Part shown: in pieces, positions 53,992 to 63,662 of the stretch
Layout of the letters: each line of letters begins with the position of its first letter
Position numbering within the stretch: position 1 is the stretch's first letter
Made by a program: the position numbers and the translations under genes
The notes under the pieces: generated by a model
What the model saw: the letters and a program-made list of their open reading frames with translations, nothing else
Told to the model about the DNA's origin: nothing
Databases searched by the model: none
NCBI RefSeq assembly: GCF_020510445.1
Contig: NZ_JAHBAG010000001.1
Span: forward strand, 1,526,501 to 1,590,500
Length of the DNA: 64,000 nt
Direction of reading: 5' to 3'
From: Hydrogenophaga taeniospiralis
Lineage (GTDB): Bacteria; Pseudomonadota; Gammaproteobacteria; Burkholderiales; Burkholderiaceae_C

Positions 53992-55143
53992 ATGCAACGT
54001 CGCCAGGCACTTTCAACCGTGTGCAAGCTCGTGGGTTCCTCTGCCTTGGGGGTATGGGGAGGGGCGGCACAGGCGCAAAGTCAGGGTGTGAGCGACAGTG
54101 CCATCGTGCTGGGGCAGTCGGGGCCCTTCACCGGCCCTTCGGCCCAGTTGGGCCTCCAGTTCCATATCGGGGCTCAGCTGTACCTGGAGCAGGTCAACGC
54201 TCAGGGCGGTGTTCATGGGCGGCGCATCGAGATCAAGCGCCTGGACGACGGCTACGAGCCCGAGCGCTGCGTGGCGAACACGAAGCAGTTCATTGCTGAC
54301 GGCGTGTTTGCCCTGTTCGGCTATGTGGGCACACCCACCAGCCTCGCGGCCCTGCCGGTGGCGACCGCGGCCAAACTGCCCCTTTTTGCGCCTTTCACCG
54401 GTGCGCAGGCGCTGCGCGAACCGTTCAACCGCTACGTCATCCACGTGCGAGCCTCGTATTTCGAAGAGACAGCCGCCATCGTGCGCCAGATCACTTCGGT
54501 AGGCATCAAGAGGGTGGCGGTCTTCTACCAGAACGACGCTTATGGCGCGGCAGGCCTCGAGGGCGTGCAACGTGCGCTCAAGACGCTGGACCTGGAGCCC
54601 GCCGTGGTCGGCACCGTGGAGCGCAACAGCACCGACGTGACCCAGGCGCTGAAGGACATCTTGGCCGTCAAGCCCGAAGCCGTCGTGCAGGTCGGTGCCT
54701 ACAAGGCCTGCGCGACCTTCATTCGGTTGGCGCGGCAGCAAGGGTACTCCGGCAATTTCTACAACGTCTCCTTCGTCGGCACCCAGGCCTTGCTCGATGA
54801 ACTGGGTTCCGTGGCGAAAGGGGTGTCGGTCAGCCAGGTGATGCCCTTCCCCTATTCGCCGGCCACCCCGGTGTCGGGCGAGTACCTGACGGCGCTCAAG
54901 GACAAGCGGGGCCTGTCGCCGAACTACTCGGGCATGGAGGGCTTCGTCGCGGCCAAGGTGCTGGTCGAGGCGCTCAAGCGCGCGGGGCGCGGCGTCACCC
55001 GCGAGGGCTTCATCGACGCCATCGACGGCATGAAGAACGTGAACCTAGGTGGTTTCCCGGTCGATTTTGGCCCTCAGAAGCACACCGGCTCGCGCTTCGT
55101 TGAGCTCACCCTGCTGACCGAAGACGGTCGCGTGCGGCGCTAA
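53992..55143 (+). CDS. ABC transporter substrate-binding protein, branched-chain amino acid/amide type
   Basis: 383 residues. The signal starts MQRRQAL (twin arginine) and has a cleavage site after AQAQ. The LivJ/AmiC-type fold begins AIVLGQSGPFTGPSAQLG and continues with YLEQVNAQGGVHGRRIEIKRLDDGYEPERC. It binds an amino acid or amide in the periplasm. No permease or ATPase genes follow, so it is an orphan receptor relying on subunits elsewhere. AGGAGA lies 6 nt before the ATG. A hairpin (55148-55165) follows the stop. Confidence 0.9.
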   Translation: MQRRQALSTVCKLVGSSALGVWGGAAQAQSQGVSDSAIVLGQSGPFTGPSAQLGLQFHIGAQLYLEQVNAQGGVHGRRIEIKRLDDGYEPERCVANTKQFIADGVFALFGYVGTPTSLAALPVATAAKLPLFAPFTGAQALREPFNRYVIHVRASYFEETAAIVRQITSVGIKRVAVFYQNDAYGAAGLEGVQRALKTLDLEPAVVGTVERNSTDVTQALKDILAVKPEAVVQVGAYKACATFIRLARQQGYSGNFYNVSFVGTQALLDELGSVAKGVSVSQVMPFPYSPATPVSGEYLTALKDKRGLSPNYSGMEGFVAAKVLVEALKRAGRGVTREGFIDAIDGMKNVNLGGFPVDFGPQKHTGSRFVELTLLTEDGRVRR

Positions 55144-55147
55144 AGCG

Positions 55148-55165
55148 GCTGCCCCGCCGGGCAGC
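55148..55165 (+). terminator. Hairpin after the substrate-binding protein gene
   Basis: GCTGCCC and GGGCAGC arms with a 4-nt loop, 4 nt after the stop codon. Poor U-run. Confidence 0.4.
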
Positions 55166-55244
55166 AGGGTTGTCGCCTGGCGGACCACCCGGTTGTGTTG
55201 CTTGGGTACCATGGGCGCTTGATTTTCAGCCCTCCAAGGTCCCC

Positions 55245-56462
55245 ATGAAACTGATCGATTCCATCCTCACACAGGCCGCCGGCATCGCCGCCCTGCGGCG
55301 CGACATCCACGCCCATCCCGAGCTCTGTTTTGAAGAGGTGCGCACCGCCGACGTGGTGGCGCAACAGCTCACCGACTGGGGCATTCCGGTGCACCGCGGC
55401 ATGGGCACCACCGGGGTGGTGGGCATCGTGCACGGCCGCGATGGCGGGGCCTGTGGCCGGGCGATCGGCCTGCGCGCGGACATGGACGCCCTGCCCATGC
55501 AGGAGCACAACCACTTCGCCCATGCGAGCCAGCATGCCGGCAAGATGCACGCCTGCGGCCACGACGGGCATACCGCCATGCTGCTGGCCGCGGGCCAGCA
55601 TTTCGCGAAACACCGCCACTTTGACGGCACGGTCTACCTGATTTTCCAGCCGGCCGAGGAGGGTGGGGGCGGTGCGCGCGAGATGATCAAGGACGGCCTG
55701 TTCGAGCAGTTTCCGGTGGAGGCGGTGTTCGGCATGCACAACTGGCCGGGCCTGCCGGTGGGCAGTTTCGCCGCCAGCACGGGGCCGGTGATGGCGTCGA
55801 GCAACGACTTTCGCATCGAAATCCGTGGCAAGGGCGCACACGCCGCGTTGCCGCACAACGGCATCGACCCGGTGCCCGTGGCCTGCCAGATGGTGATGGC
55901 CTTCCAGACCATCATCACGCGCAACAAGAAGCCGTTGGACGCGGGCGTGATCTCCGTGACCATGATCCACACCGGCGAGGCCAACAACGTGGTGCCCGAC
56001 CACTGTGTGATCCAGGGCACGGTGCGCACCTTCACCTACGAGGTGCTGGACCTGATCGAGCGCCGCATGCGGGAGATCGCCGAACACACTTGCGCGGCCT
56101 TTGGTGCGGGCTGCGAGTTCCACTTTCACCGCAACTACCCGCCCACCGTCAACCACGCAGAGCAGACCGCGTTCGCGCGCGGCGTCATGGCCGACATCGT
56201 GGGGCCCGACCGGGTGCTGGACCAGGAGCCCACCATGGGCGCGGAGGACTTCGCCTACATGCTGCAGGCGCGGCCGGGCTGCTACGCCTTCATCGCCAAC
56301 GGCGACGGCGTGCACCGCGACATGGGCCACGGCGACGGGCCCTGCATGCTGCACAACCCGAGCTACGACTTCAACGACGACCTGATTCCGCTGGGAGCGA
56401 CCTACTGGGTGCGGCTGGCCGAACAATGGCTGGGCCAGCCGCGCACCGGGGGCGCGGCGTGA
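55245..56462 (+). CDS. M20-family amidohydrolase (hippurate hydrolase/aminoacylase type)
   Basis: 405 residues. Two-domain M20D fold with metal-binding HACGHDGHTAM, a glutamate in FQPAEEGGGGA, and the dimerisation domain containing GKGAHAALPHNGIDPV. It hydrolyses N-acyl amino acids or amides. It is followed with a 4-nt overlap by the DUF2817 gene and preceded by the binding-protein gene, suggesting use of an imported amide or peptide. A TACCAT hexamer lies 33 bp before the start. Confidence 0.92.
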   Translation: MKLIDSILTQAAGIAALRRDIHAHPELCFEEVRTADVVAQQLTDWGIPVHRGMGTTGVVGIVHGRDGGACGRAIGLRADMDALPMQEHNHFAHASQHAGKMHACGHDGHTAMLLAAGQHFAKHRHFDGTVYLIFQPAEEGGGGAREMIKDGLFEQFPVEAVFGMHNWPGLPVGSFAASTGPVMASSNDFRIEIRGKGAHAALPHNGIDPVPVACQMVMAFQTIITRNKKPLDAGVISVTMIHTGEANNVVPDHCVIQGTVRTFTYEVLDLIERRMREIAEHTCAAFGAGCEFHFHRNYPPTVNHAEQTAFARGVMADIVGPDRVLDQEPTMGAEDFAYMLQARPGCYAFIANGDGVHRDMGHGDGPCMLHNPSYDFNDDLIPLGATYWVRLAEQWLGQPRTGGAA

Positions 56463-57568
56463 TCGGCCCGCAGCGCGCTTTTTCGTCCTCTTACGCCCGC
56501 GCACGGGTGCAGTTCCTGGAAGGCGCCGCCGCGGCCGGCATGGCCATCCGCAGCCACAACCACCCCCTCCTGGGCCGGGACGGCGAAACGCTGGCGATGG
56601 ACGTGGCGCTCGACGGTCCGGCCGACGCCCGGCAACTGCTGATCGTCAGCAGCGCCTGCCACGGGGTCGAGGGCTACTGCGGCTCCGGCGTGCAGGTGTT
56701 CGCCGCCCACGACGCCGAGTGGCGCGAGCACGCGCGTGCGGCCGGCGTGGCCGTGCTCTACATCCATGCGCTCAACCCCCATGGTTTTTCCTTCGTGCGC
56801 CGCGTGACGCACGAGAACGTGGACCTGAACCGCAACTTCCAGGATTTCTCGCAACCCTTGCCCGCCAACCCGGCCTATGCGGATCTGCACGCGCTGTTGT
56901 TGCCCGACACCTGGCCGCCCGGGCCCGACAACCAGGCCGCCGTCGACGCCACCATCGAGGCGCACGGACTGGCGGCCTACCAGGCGGCGGTGACGCAAGG
57001 GCAGCACCGGTTTCCCGACGGGCTGTTCTTCGGCGGCACCTCGCCCACCTGGAGCAACCGGACCCTGCGCCAGGTGCTGCGCCAATACGGTGGCCAGGCC
57101 CGGCAGATCGCCTGGATCGATCTGCACACCGGCCTGGGGCCCAGCGGCGTGGGCGAGCGCATCTTCGCCTGCCGCGATGACGCGGTCGCGTTGGCGCGCG
57201 CGCGGGCCTGGTGGGGCGGTGACGGGCAGACGCCGGTGACGTCCATCTACGACGGCACCTCCACCTCGGCCCGGCTCAGCGGCCTGATGTGGGGCGCGGT
57301 CTACGAAGAGTGCGCGCAGGCCGAGTACACCGGCATCGCCATGGAGTACGGCACGGTGCCGATCCTGGACGTGATCGACGCCCTGCGGGGCGACCACTGG
57401 CTGCACCTGCACCCCGATGCCCCGGCCGAGCTGCGGCGGGCCATTCAGCAGCGCATGATGGATGCGTTTTACGTGGACACCGACCTCTGGCGCGCCCAGA
57501 TCGTGGCGCAGGCGCGGCAGGCGCTGTTCCAGGCGGTGGACGGCTTGAAGGCATCTGTCCTGGGTTGA
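56459..57568 (+). CDS. DUF2817 family zinc carboxypeptidase-like protein
   Basis: 369 residues from a GTG start that overlaps the M20 gene stop (GTGA). DUF2817 proteins resemble M14 carboxypeptidases: SACHGVEGYCGSG supplies the first zinc ligands (H-x2-E), VDLNRNF is the substrate-binding Asn-Arg, and IDLHTGLGPSG gives the third zinc histidine. No signal peptide, so it acts in the cytoplasm. The substrate is probably the amide or peptide handled by the gene before it. Confidence 0.87.
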   Translation: MIGPQRAFSSSYARARVQFLEGAAAAGMAIRSHNHPLLGRDGETLAMDVALDGPADARQLLIVSSACHGVEGYCGSGVQVFAAHDAEWREHARAAGVAVLYIHALNPHGFSFVRRVTHENVDLNRNFQDFSQPLPANPAYADLHALLLPDTWPPGPDNQAAVDATIEAHGLAAYQAAVTQGQHRFPDGLFFGGTSPTWSNRTLRQVLRQYGGQARQIAWIDLHTGLGPSGVGERIFACRDDAVALARARAWWGGDGQTPVTSIYDGTSTSARLSGLMWGAVYEECAQAEYTGIAMEYGTVPILDVIDALRGDHWLHLHPDAPAELRRAIQQRMMDAFYVDTDLWRAQIVAQARQALFQAVDGLKASVLG

Positions 57569-57685
57569 TGTGCGTGGGGCCAGGGCTCCGCGTCGCCCCG
57601 GCGCAGCCGGCCCCAGTGGGGTGTCAGGCTCGCGCTGTCGACCGGTATTCACCGGCGTGGCGGCCGCGGGTTCCTTGGGCCGAGG

Positions 57686-58345
57686 TCACGCGGGGCTGTT
57701 GTAGGGGCCGCTGAGCTGCAGCAGGTGCTGTCGTTGGTCGGCCCCGAGGTAGGGGGCCAGCAGGTTGAGCACGTGGTGGGCGCCGCGCATGAGCGCCTGC
57801 TGGGCCTGCTCGGGTTCCAGGGCGTGGCGTGGATCGCGCACGTATTCGAAGCTCAGCCAGTAGGTGAGCACCACCACCATGCAATTGGCCGTGGGCTCCA
57901 GCTCGCGGGCGTCGATGTCCAGCCCGCCATGCCGGCCCATGCCGGCGAGCAGGGTGCGCACCGCGCGGGTCTTGTTTTTCAGCACGGTCTGGAAATGGGT
58001 TTCAAGCAGCCGGTTCTTGGACAGCAGGTCGTTGAGGTCCCGGTACAGGAAACGGTATTCCCAGATGAGCTCGAACAGCGAGTGCATGAAGAACCAGGCG
58101 TCCTCCACGTTGCGCACGCCATCGGAGGCGCCCAGCAGATCGCCGAGTGCGCGCTCGTAGCGCTCGAACAGCGAGTTGATCAGCTCGTCCTTGGCCGGGT
58201 AGTGGTAGTACAGGTTGCCGGGGCTGATGCCAAGTTCGGCCGAGATGAGCGTGGTCGAGACATTGGGCTCGCCAAAGCGGTTGAACAGCTCCAGCGTGAC
58301 CTCCAGGATGCGTTCGGCGGTGCGGCGGGGGGCTTTCTTCACCAT
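57686..58345 (-). CDS. TetR/AcrR-family transcriptional regulator
   Basis: 219 residues. N-terminal helix-turn-helix with RILEVTLELFNRFGEPNVSTTLISAELGISPGNLYYHYPAKDELINSLF. The effector domain includes WFFMHSLFELIWEYRFLYRDLNDLL, typical of the TetR group found beside acyl-CoA or lipase genes. It starts 3 nt after the patatin stop codon, so it is cotranscribed with that gene and may regulate it. Confidence 0.92.
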   Translation of the reverse strand: MVKKAPRRTAERILEVTLELFNRFGEPNVSTTLISAELGISPGNLYYHYPAKDELINSLFERYERALGDLLGASDGVRNVEDAWFFMHSLFELIWEYRFLYRDLNDLLSKNRLLETHFQTVLKNKTRAVRTLLAGMGRHGGLDIDARELEPTANCMVVVLTYWLSFEYVRDPRHALEPEQAQQALMRGAHHVLNLLAPYLGADQRQHLLQLSGPYNSPA

Positions 58346-58348
58346 GGG

Positions 58349-59608
58349 TCAGGCCCGCTTGGGCAGGGTCTGCAGATGCTGCTGCAGGCGGTCGAGGGTG
58401 GCATGGAGTTGGTCCACGGCGCTCGGGGTTGGGGCGGCCTCGGGCATGGCGGGGATCAGGTGGCGTTCGGTGTCGTTGAGCGCCACCGGGTCCAGGGTCA
58501 CGCCATGCCGAAGCAGGCGCGGTGCCAGTTCGGCCTGGCGCTCGCGCAGCATTTGCCGGGTCTGCTGGTAGGCGTGTTCGGCCAGCTCGCGGCGCTGGCG
58601 GTAGCTGAAGGTGTTGGCGAAAAACAGTTCGGCGTCGCGCTGGTCGGGCTCGATGAGCACGATGTCGGTGTGCGGATACGCGCGTTCGTAGTGCTTCATG
58701 CCCAGCGCCAGCCGCGAATGGATCATGGAGCGGAAGGTCTGGCTCATCACCGTGGGCAGGCCGCCTTCGACCAGCGACGGGATGCGGCGCGAGCGACCTT
58801 CCTGGGGCGCCGCATGGAAAGGCACCAGCGGGTTCAGGCACAGCAGCAGGTCCACCCCTTCGTCGAGTGCCACGGTGGCGTGCAGGGTCTTTTTGAGGGC
58901 GCCGTCCACGTAGTGCTTGCCGTCGATGTTCACCGGTGGAAACAGCCCGGGCAGGGCGGCGCTGGCCTGAATGGCGCGCGAGATCGGCACGTGGTCCCAG
59001 CCGGGCCGCCCGAACGGCGCTGCTTCGCCGGTGTCGAGCTGGGTGGCCACCAGGGTCAGGCGCGCGCGCAACTGGCGAAAGTCGTTGCTGCGGCCGGGCT
59101 TGTTGAACAGGTGCTCGATCTGGCGGTGGATGTCCTCGTTGTCGAGCACGCCCGTGGGCAACAGCGCGCCCAGCCGTTCAAAGGCATTGGTCAGCGGGCG
59201 ACCCTGCACGCCCCAGGCCCACAGGGCCTCGCCCAGCAGACCGGGCAGTCGGCGCAGACGGCCCCCCATCTCGGCCCAGGCGGGTTTCAGGAGCAGCGAG
59301 GGGTCGAAGCTTTCTTCCGTGGGGCGGTCTTCGATGAAGGCGTGGCAGAGCTGGTGCGGCGTGAAGCCGTTGGCCAGTCCGGCGGCGATGAAGCCGCCCG
59401 CCGACACGCCCACGTAGTGATCGAAGCCGTTGAAGTCGATCCCCTGCAGGCAGTCGTCGAGGGCGCACAGGGCGCCGATTTCATAGATCGCGCCGAGCGG
59501 GCCACCGCCCGCGAGCGCCAGCGCGGTGCGCGGGCGGGCGGGTTTTGACGCGTGGGGGTGCGCCGCTTGCGCGGCAGATCGGCCAGTGGCTTTGCGGGGG
59601 GGCGTCAT
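58349..59608 (-). CDS. Patatin-like phospholipase / acyl hydrolase
   Basis: 419 residues. Oxyanion glycines ALAGGGPLGAIYEIGAL, nucleophile serine in GVSAGGFIAAG, and catalytic aspartate in YVDGALKKTL form the patatin dyad. The long C-terminal region after ILVEPDQRDAELFF includes helices and a Leu-zipper-like RLQQHLQTL. Patatins hydrolyse phospholipids or neutral lipids and some digest PHA granules. The phasin gene lies 129 bp downstream in the same region. The mRNA may be leaderless, with TACACT 7 nt before the ATG. Confidence 0.9.
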   Translation of the reverse strand: MTPPRKATGRSAAQAAHPHASKPARPRTALALAGGGPLGAIYEIGALCALDDCLQGIDFNGFDHYVGVSAGGFIAAGLANGFTPHQLCHAFIEDRPTEESFDPSLLLKPAWAEMGGRLRRLPGLLGEALWAWGVQGRPLTNAFERLGALLPTGVLDNEDIHRQIEHLFNKPGRSNDFRQLRARLTLVATQLDTGEAAPFGRPGWDHVPISRAIQASAALPGLFPPVNIDGKHYVDGALKKTLHATVALDEGVDLLLCLNPLVPFHAAPQEGRSRRIPSLVEGGLPTVMSQTFRSMIHSRLALGMKHYERAYPHTDIVLIEPDQRDAELFFANTFSYRQRRELAEHAYQQTRQMLRERQAELAPRLLRHGVTLDPVALNDTERHLIPAMPEAAPTPSAVDQLHATLDRLQQHLQTLPKRA

Positions 59609-59615
59609 GCGTTCG

Positions 59616-59621
59616 AGTGTA
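59616..59621 (-). promoter_or_regulatory. -10-like hexamer abutting the patatin start
   Basis: On the minus strand TACACT, 7 nt before the ATG at 59608. No clear -35. Confidence 0.4.
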
Positions 59622-59672
59622 GACCGCAGGGGTGGGTGGGATTGCTGCGTCGCAGCAAATGGGACGGGCATG

Positions 59673-59695
59673 AAAAAGGGGCGCCTGGCGCCCCT
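59673..59695 (-). terminator. Intrinsic terminator of the phasin gene
   Basis: Perfect 9-bp stem (59677-59685, 59687-59695) with a U-run on the minus strand (A-run at 59673-59677). It is 40 nt past the phasin stop codon and separates it from the patatin gene. Confidence 0.85.
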
Positions 59696-59737
59696 CTCGT
59701 CGCGGCGCAGTGCGCCGCTCGCTCAGATCTCAAGCGT

Positions 59738-60271
59738 TCAGGCGGCCTTGGCGCGGCTGGGGGTCTTGCGTGTGGCGGGCTTGGCCACTTTGGCCGGAGC
59801 CGCCTTGGCCGCAGGCTTCGCCGCAGCCTTGGGGGCCGCGGCCGCCTTGGGGTTCAGGCGGTGCACCTGCTGGCTCAGCGCGTCGATGCGCTCCATCAGG
59901 GCCTCGATGTCGCGCGCCGATGGCACGCCCAGCTTGTTCAGCGCCTTGGCGACGCGGTCTTCGAAGATGTTCTCCAGCTTGTCCCATTGGCCCGCCGCCT
60001 TGGCGGAAATGTCGGTCGCCATGCTGCTCATGCGGTTGGAGGCTTCGGAGATGCGCTCTTCGGCCACGGCCTGGGTCTTGCGCTGGATCGACAGACCTTC
60101 CTTGACCAGGGATTCAAAGGCCTTGCCGCCTTCGGCCTGTGCCTTGGAGAACGCGCCCAGACCGGCCAGCCAGATCTGCTGGGCCGAGTCCTTGATCGCG
60201 CCCGACAGCGGCGAGTTGGCGGGGGCGCCGGCCTTGGCGGCGCTGCTGGACTTCTGGATTTTCTTGACCAT
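59738..60271 (-). CDS. Phasin family protein (PHA granule-associated)
   Basis: 177 residues. The phasin domain IKDSAQQIWLAGLGAFSKAQAEGGKAFESLVKEG is followed by heptad helices and a Lys/Ala/Pro-rich tail (AAPKAAAKPAAKAAPAKV), as in PhaF/PhaI-type proteins that coat granules and bind DNA through such tails. It stabilises PHA or lipid inclusions and can tether them to the nucleoid. A strong terminator follows. It is divergent from the fatty acyl reductase gene. Confidence 0.92.
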   Translation of the reverse strand: MVKKIQKSSSAAKAGAPANSPLSGAIKDSAQQIWLAGLGAFSKAQAEGGKAFESLVKEGLSIQRKTQAVAEERISEASNRMSSMATDISAKAAGQWDKLENIFEDRVAKALNKLGVPSARDIEALMERIDALSQQVHRLNPKAAAAPKAAAKPAAKAAPAKVAKPATRKTPSRAKAA

Positions 60272-60480
60272 GTGGGACTCCGTTGGTGGAAAAAATGGGG
60301 GTGTGGGCATCGGCCCACAGCGTGCAGGCACTTTACGGGCTGCGCGCGGGGCCTGTGTAGGGGCGCGCGACTAATCCCCGAGGGGCCAAACACGGGTTTC
60401 TGCGGAATCGTTTGCACCTGCCGTTGGGGAAGAATGGCGGGTTGTTGAATAACCCGAACCACACGCTCAGGAGAACCTCG

Positions 60481-62466
60481 ATGCATTATTTCGTCACCGG
60501 TGCCACCGGTTTCATCGGCAAACGCCTTGTCAAAAAACTGCTGGAGCGCAAGGGCTCGGTGGTGCACTTCCTCATCCGCCAGGAGAGTGCGGGCAAGGTG
60601 GCCGGGCTGCGCGAATACTGGGGCGTGAGCACCGCGCGCGCGGTGCCGGTGTACGGTGACCTGACCGCGAAGAAGCTGGGGGTGAGCGCCGACGCGGTGA
60701 AAGCCCTCAAGGGGCAGATCGACCACTTCTACCACCTCGCCGCCGTGTACGACCTGGAGGCCGACGCCGAGAGCCAGATCGCCGTCAACATCGACGGCAC
60801 GCGCAACACGGTGGAGTTCGCCCGGGCCATCGGCGCCGGTCATTTCCACCACGTGTCGTCCATCGCCGCCGCGGGCCTGTACGAAGGCGTGTTCCGCGAG
60901 GACATGTTCGACGAAGCGGAGAACTACGAGCACCCATACTTCATGACCAAGCACGAGAGCGAGAAGATCGTGCGCACCGAATGCAAGCTGCCCTGGACGG
61001 TGTACCGGCCGGCGGCGGTGGTGGGCGACAGCCGCACCGGCGAGATGGACAAGATCGACGGCCCGTACTACTTCTTCAAACTGATCCAGCGCATGCGCCA
61101 GATCCTGCCGCCGTGGATGCCCAGTGTGGGGCTGGAGGGCGGGCGCATCAACATCGTGCCGGTCGACTTCGTGGTCGATGCGCTGGACCACATCAGCCAC
61201 CAGAGTCGCAATGCCGGTGCCTGCTTCCACCTGGTCGATCCCATGGGTTACCGCGTGGGCGACGTGCTCGACATCCTGAGCAAGGCCGCGCACGCGCCCA
61301 AGATGAACCTGTTCATCAACGCCGCGCTGATGGGCTTCATCCCCAAGAGCGTGAAGAAGGGCCTGATGGCGCTGGCGCCGGTGCGCCGCGTCTACCGCGC
61401 GGTGATGCAGGACCTCGGCTTGCCCGAGGACATGATGACTTTCGTCAACTACCCCACGCGCTTCGACTGCCGCGACACGCTGGCCGCGCTCAAGGGCAGT
61501 GGCATCGCGTGCCCCAACCTGAAGGACTACGCATGGCGGCTGTGGGACTACTGGGAGCGCCACCTCGACCCCGACCTGCACATCGATCGCAGCTTGAAGG
61601 GCACGGTCGCGGGCAAGGTGGTGCTGGTCACCGGCGGCAGCTCGGGCATTGGCCTCGCGGCGGCGCACAAGTTCGCCGAGGCCGGCGCGGTGACGATCAT
61701 CTGCGGGCGCGACCAGGACAAGCTGGACGAAGCCTGCAAGGAAGCAAAAGACAAGGGTTACCAGTTCATCGCCTACCCGGCCGACATCGCCGACATGGCC
61801 GACGCGGACCGCTTCGTGAAGCTGCTGATCGACAACCACGGCGGCGTGGATTTCCTGATCAACAACGCCGGCCGTTCGATCCGCCGCGCCATCGAAGGCA
61901 GCTACGACCGTTTCCACGACTTCGAACGCACCATGCAGCTCAACTACTTCGGCTGCCTGCGCGTGACCATGGGCCTGCTGCCCGGCATGGTGGCCAAGAA
62001 GAAGGGCCACATCGTCAACATCAGCTCCATCGGCGTGCTGACCAATGCACCGCGCTTCTCGGCCTACGTGGCCAGCAAGGCCGCGCTGGACGCCTGGACG
62101 CGCTGCGCCAGCAGCGAGTTCGCCGACCAGGGCGTGACCTTCACCACCATCAACATGCCGCTGGTGCGCACGCCCATGATCGCGCCCACGCAGATCTACA
62201 AGAACGTGCCCACGCTGGCGCCCGAAGAAGCGGCCGACATGATCGCGCAGGCCTGCATCTTCAAGCCGGTGCGCATCGCCACGCGCCTGGGGGTCACCGG
62301 CCAGGTGCTGCACGCCTTCGTGCCGCGCATCGCGCAGATCGTGATGAACACCAGTTTCCGCATGTTCCCGGATTCGTCGGCGGCGAAAGGGGAGAAGGGG
62401 GCGAAGTCGCAGCTGTCGCCGGAGGCGGTGGCCATGCAGCAGATGATGCGCGGGATTCACTTCTGA
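60481..62466 (+). CDS. Two-domain fatty acyl-CoA/aldehyde reductase (SDR type)
   Basis: 661 residues. The N-terminal extended SDR domain has the NAD(P) motif [12 protein letters not shown] and active-site YFMTKHESE; the C-terminal classical SDR domain (from about residue 380) has [20 protein letters not shown] and active-site [10 protein letters not shown]. This order and the exact length match the Marinobacter bifunctional fatty acyl-CoA reductase that makes fatty alcohols. With the WS/DGAT gene 12 kb away it would supply the alcohol for wax esters. AGGAGAA lies 7 nt before the ATG. Confidence 0.88.
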   Translation: MHYFVTGATGFIGKRLVKKLLERKGSVVHFLIRQESAGKVAGLREYWGVSTARAVPVYGDLTAKKLGVSADAVKALKGQIDHFYHLAAVYDLEADAESQIAVNIDGTRNTVEFARAIGAGHFHHVSSIAAAGLYEGVFREDMFDEAENYEHPYFMTKHESEKIVRTECKLPWTVYRPAAVVGDSRTGEMDKIDGPYYFFKLIQRMRQILPPWMPSVGLEGGRINIVPVDFVVDALDHISHQSRNAGACFHLVDPMGYRVGDVLDILSKAAHAPKMNLFINAALMGFIPKSVKKGLMALAPVRRVYRAVMQDLGLPEDMMTFVNYPTRFDCRDTLAALKGSGIACPNLKDYAWRLWDYWERHLDPDLHIDRSLKGTVAGKVVLVTGGSSGIGLAAAHKFAEAGAVTIICGRDQDKLDEACKEAKDKGYQFIAYPADIADMADADRFVKLLIDNHGGVDFLINNAGRSIRRAIEGSYDRFHDFERTMQLNYFGCLRVTMGLLPGMVAKKKGHIVNISSIGVLTNAPRFSAYVASKAALDAWTRCASSEFADQGVTFTTINMPLVRTPMIAPTQIYKNVPTLAPEEAADMIAQACIFKPVRIATRLGVTGQVLHAFVPRIAQIVMNTSFRMFPDSSAAKGEKGAKSQLSPEAVAMQQMMRGIHF

Positions 62467-62477
62467 CGGCCTTCGCC

Positions 62478-62555
62478 CACCCCCGGGGCGCTGCGCGCCA
62501 CCCCCTCAAGGGGGCAACACCAGCGGACCGGCAGAGCCGGATCCGCGGTGTTTCT
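62478..62555. repeat. Dispersed GC-rich hairpin repeat (reverse orientation)
   Basis: C-run, GGGGCGCTGCGCGCC element, CCCCCTCAAGGGGG stem and CCGGCAGAGCCGG hairpin, starting 12 nt after the reductase stop. Confidence 0.6.
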
Positions 62556-62583
62556 AAACAGAGGGGTTGGTGGGCGGTGCGAC

Positions 62584-62589
62584 CTACAA
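62584..62589 (+). promoter_or_regulatory. -10-like hexamer upstream of argB
   Basis: TACAAT, 35 bp before the argB ATG, immediately after the repeat. Confidence 0.35.
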
Positions 62590-62624
62590 TTTGGTGGCCA
62601 TCGTTTTTCATCTGCCCACCCGCC

Positions 62625-63536
62625 ATGACCAGCACCCACCACACCCCCATTGACCTCTCCCACGTGAAGCCCCGCGAAAAGGCCGAGATCCTGGCCGAGG
62701 CCCTGCCTTACATCCGCAAGTACCACGGCAAGACCATGGTCATCAAGTACGGCGGCAACGCCATGACCGACCCTGCCCTGCAGCAGGATTTCGCCGAGGA
62801 CGTGGTGCTCCTGAAGCTGGTGGGCATCAACCCGGTGGTGGTGCACGGCGGTGGCCCGCAGATCGAGACCTTGCTGCAGCGCCTGGGCAAGAAGGGGCAG
62901 TTCATCCAGGGCATGCGCGTGACCGACGCCGAGACCATGGAGGTGGTGGAGTGGGTGCTGGCCGGTGAGGTGCAGCAGGACATCGTGGGCATGATCAACG
63001 CCGCGGGCGGCAAGGCCGTGGGCCTGACCGGGCGCGACGGCGCCATGATCCGCGCGCGCAAGCTGCGCCTGGCCGACCCGAAGGACCCGAGCCTGGAACA
63101 CGACGTGGGCCAGGTGGGCGACATCGTGAGCATCGACCCCAGCGTGGTCAAGGCACTGCAGGACGACGCCTTCATCCCGGTCGTCAGTCCGATCGGGTTT
63201 GGCGAGAACAACGAGAGCTACAACATCAACGCCGACGTGGTGGCGGCCAAGCTGGCCACGGTGCTGCAGGCCGAAAAGCTGCTCATGCTCACCAACATCC
63301 CCGGCGTGCTCGACAAGGCCGGACAGCTCCTGGCCGAGCTCACCCCGCGCCGCATCGACGAGCTCGTCGAGGATGGCACCATCTCCGGCGGCATGCTGCC
63401 CAAGATCGCGGGTGCGCTGGACGCGGCCAAGAGCGGCGTCAACGCGGTGCACATCATCGACGGCCGCGTGCCGCACGCGCTGCTGCTCGAAGTGCTGGGC
63501 GACCAGCCTTTCGGCACGATGATCAAAAGCCACTGA
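62625..63536 (+). CDS. argB: Acetylglutamate kinase
   Basis: 303 residues. Amino acid kinase fold: [10 protein letters not shown] phosphate loop, [18 protein letters not shown], and the C-terminal [18 protein letters not shown] motif. It phosphorylates N-acetylglutamate, the second step of arginine synthesis. The N-terminal helix [14 protein letters not shown] is the arginine-sensitive type found in proteobacteria. No other arg gene is in the window except the unrelated arginase. Confidence 0.95.
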   Translation: MTSTHHTPIDLSHVKPREKAEILAEALPYIRKYHGKTMVIKYGGNAMTDPALQQDFAEDVVLLKLVGINPVVVHGGGPQIETLLQRLGKKGQFIQGMRVTDAETMEVVEWVLAGEVQQDIVGMINAAGGKAVGLTGRDGAMIRARKLRLADPKDPSLEHDVGQVGDIVSIDPSVVKALQDDAFIPVVSPIGFGENNESYNINADVVAAKLATVLQAEKLLMLTNIPGVLDKAGQLLAELTPRRIDELVEDGTISGGMLPKIAGALDAAKSGVNAVHIIDGRVPHALLLEVLGDQPFGTMIKSH

Positions 63537-63574
63537 AATGGAAGCGCACACGCTCTTTTCCGGGGCCTGGCACC

Positions 63575-63660
63575 GGTTCCAGGGCGCCCGAGGATCCGGC
63601 TTCGCCGGTCCCAGGGTGCGTCCCCCTCGGGGGGAACGCGCGAAGCGCGGCAGGGGGGGG
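63575..63660. repeat. Dispersed GC-rich hairpin repeat
   Basis: Forward copy with GGATCCGGCTTCGCCGG core, CCCCCTCGGGGGG stem and CGCGAAGCGCG stem. Its terminal G-run lies 2 nt before the next ATG and doubles as the Shine-Dalgarno. Confidence 0.65.
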
Positions 63661-63662
63661 CG

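Noticed and set aside
59642..59658. TTGCTGC/GCAGCAA palindrome between patatin and phasin genes as an operator
   Set aside because: It lies between a strong terminator and a leaderless-type -10 and might be a -35 region element, but the short arms are weak evidence on their own.
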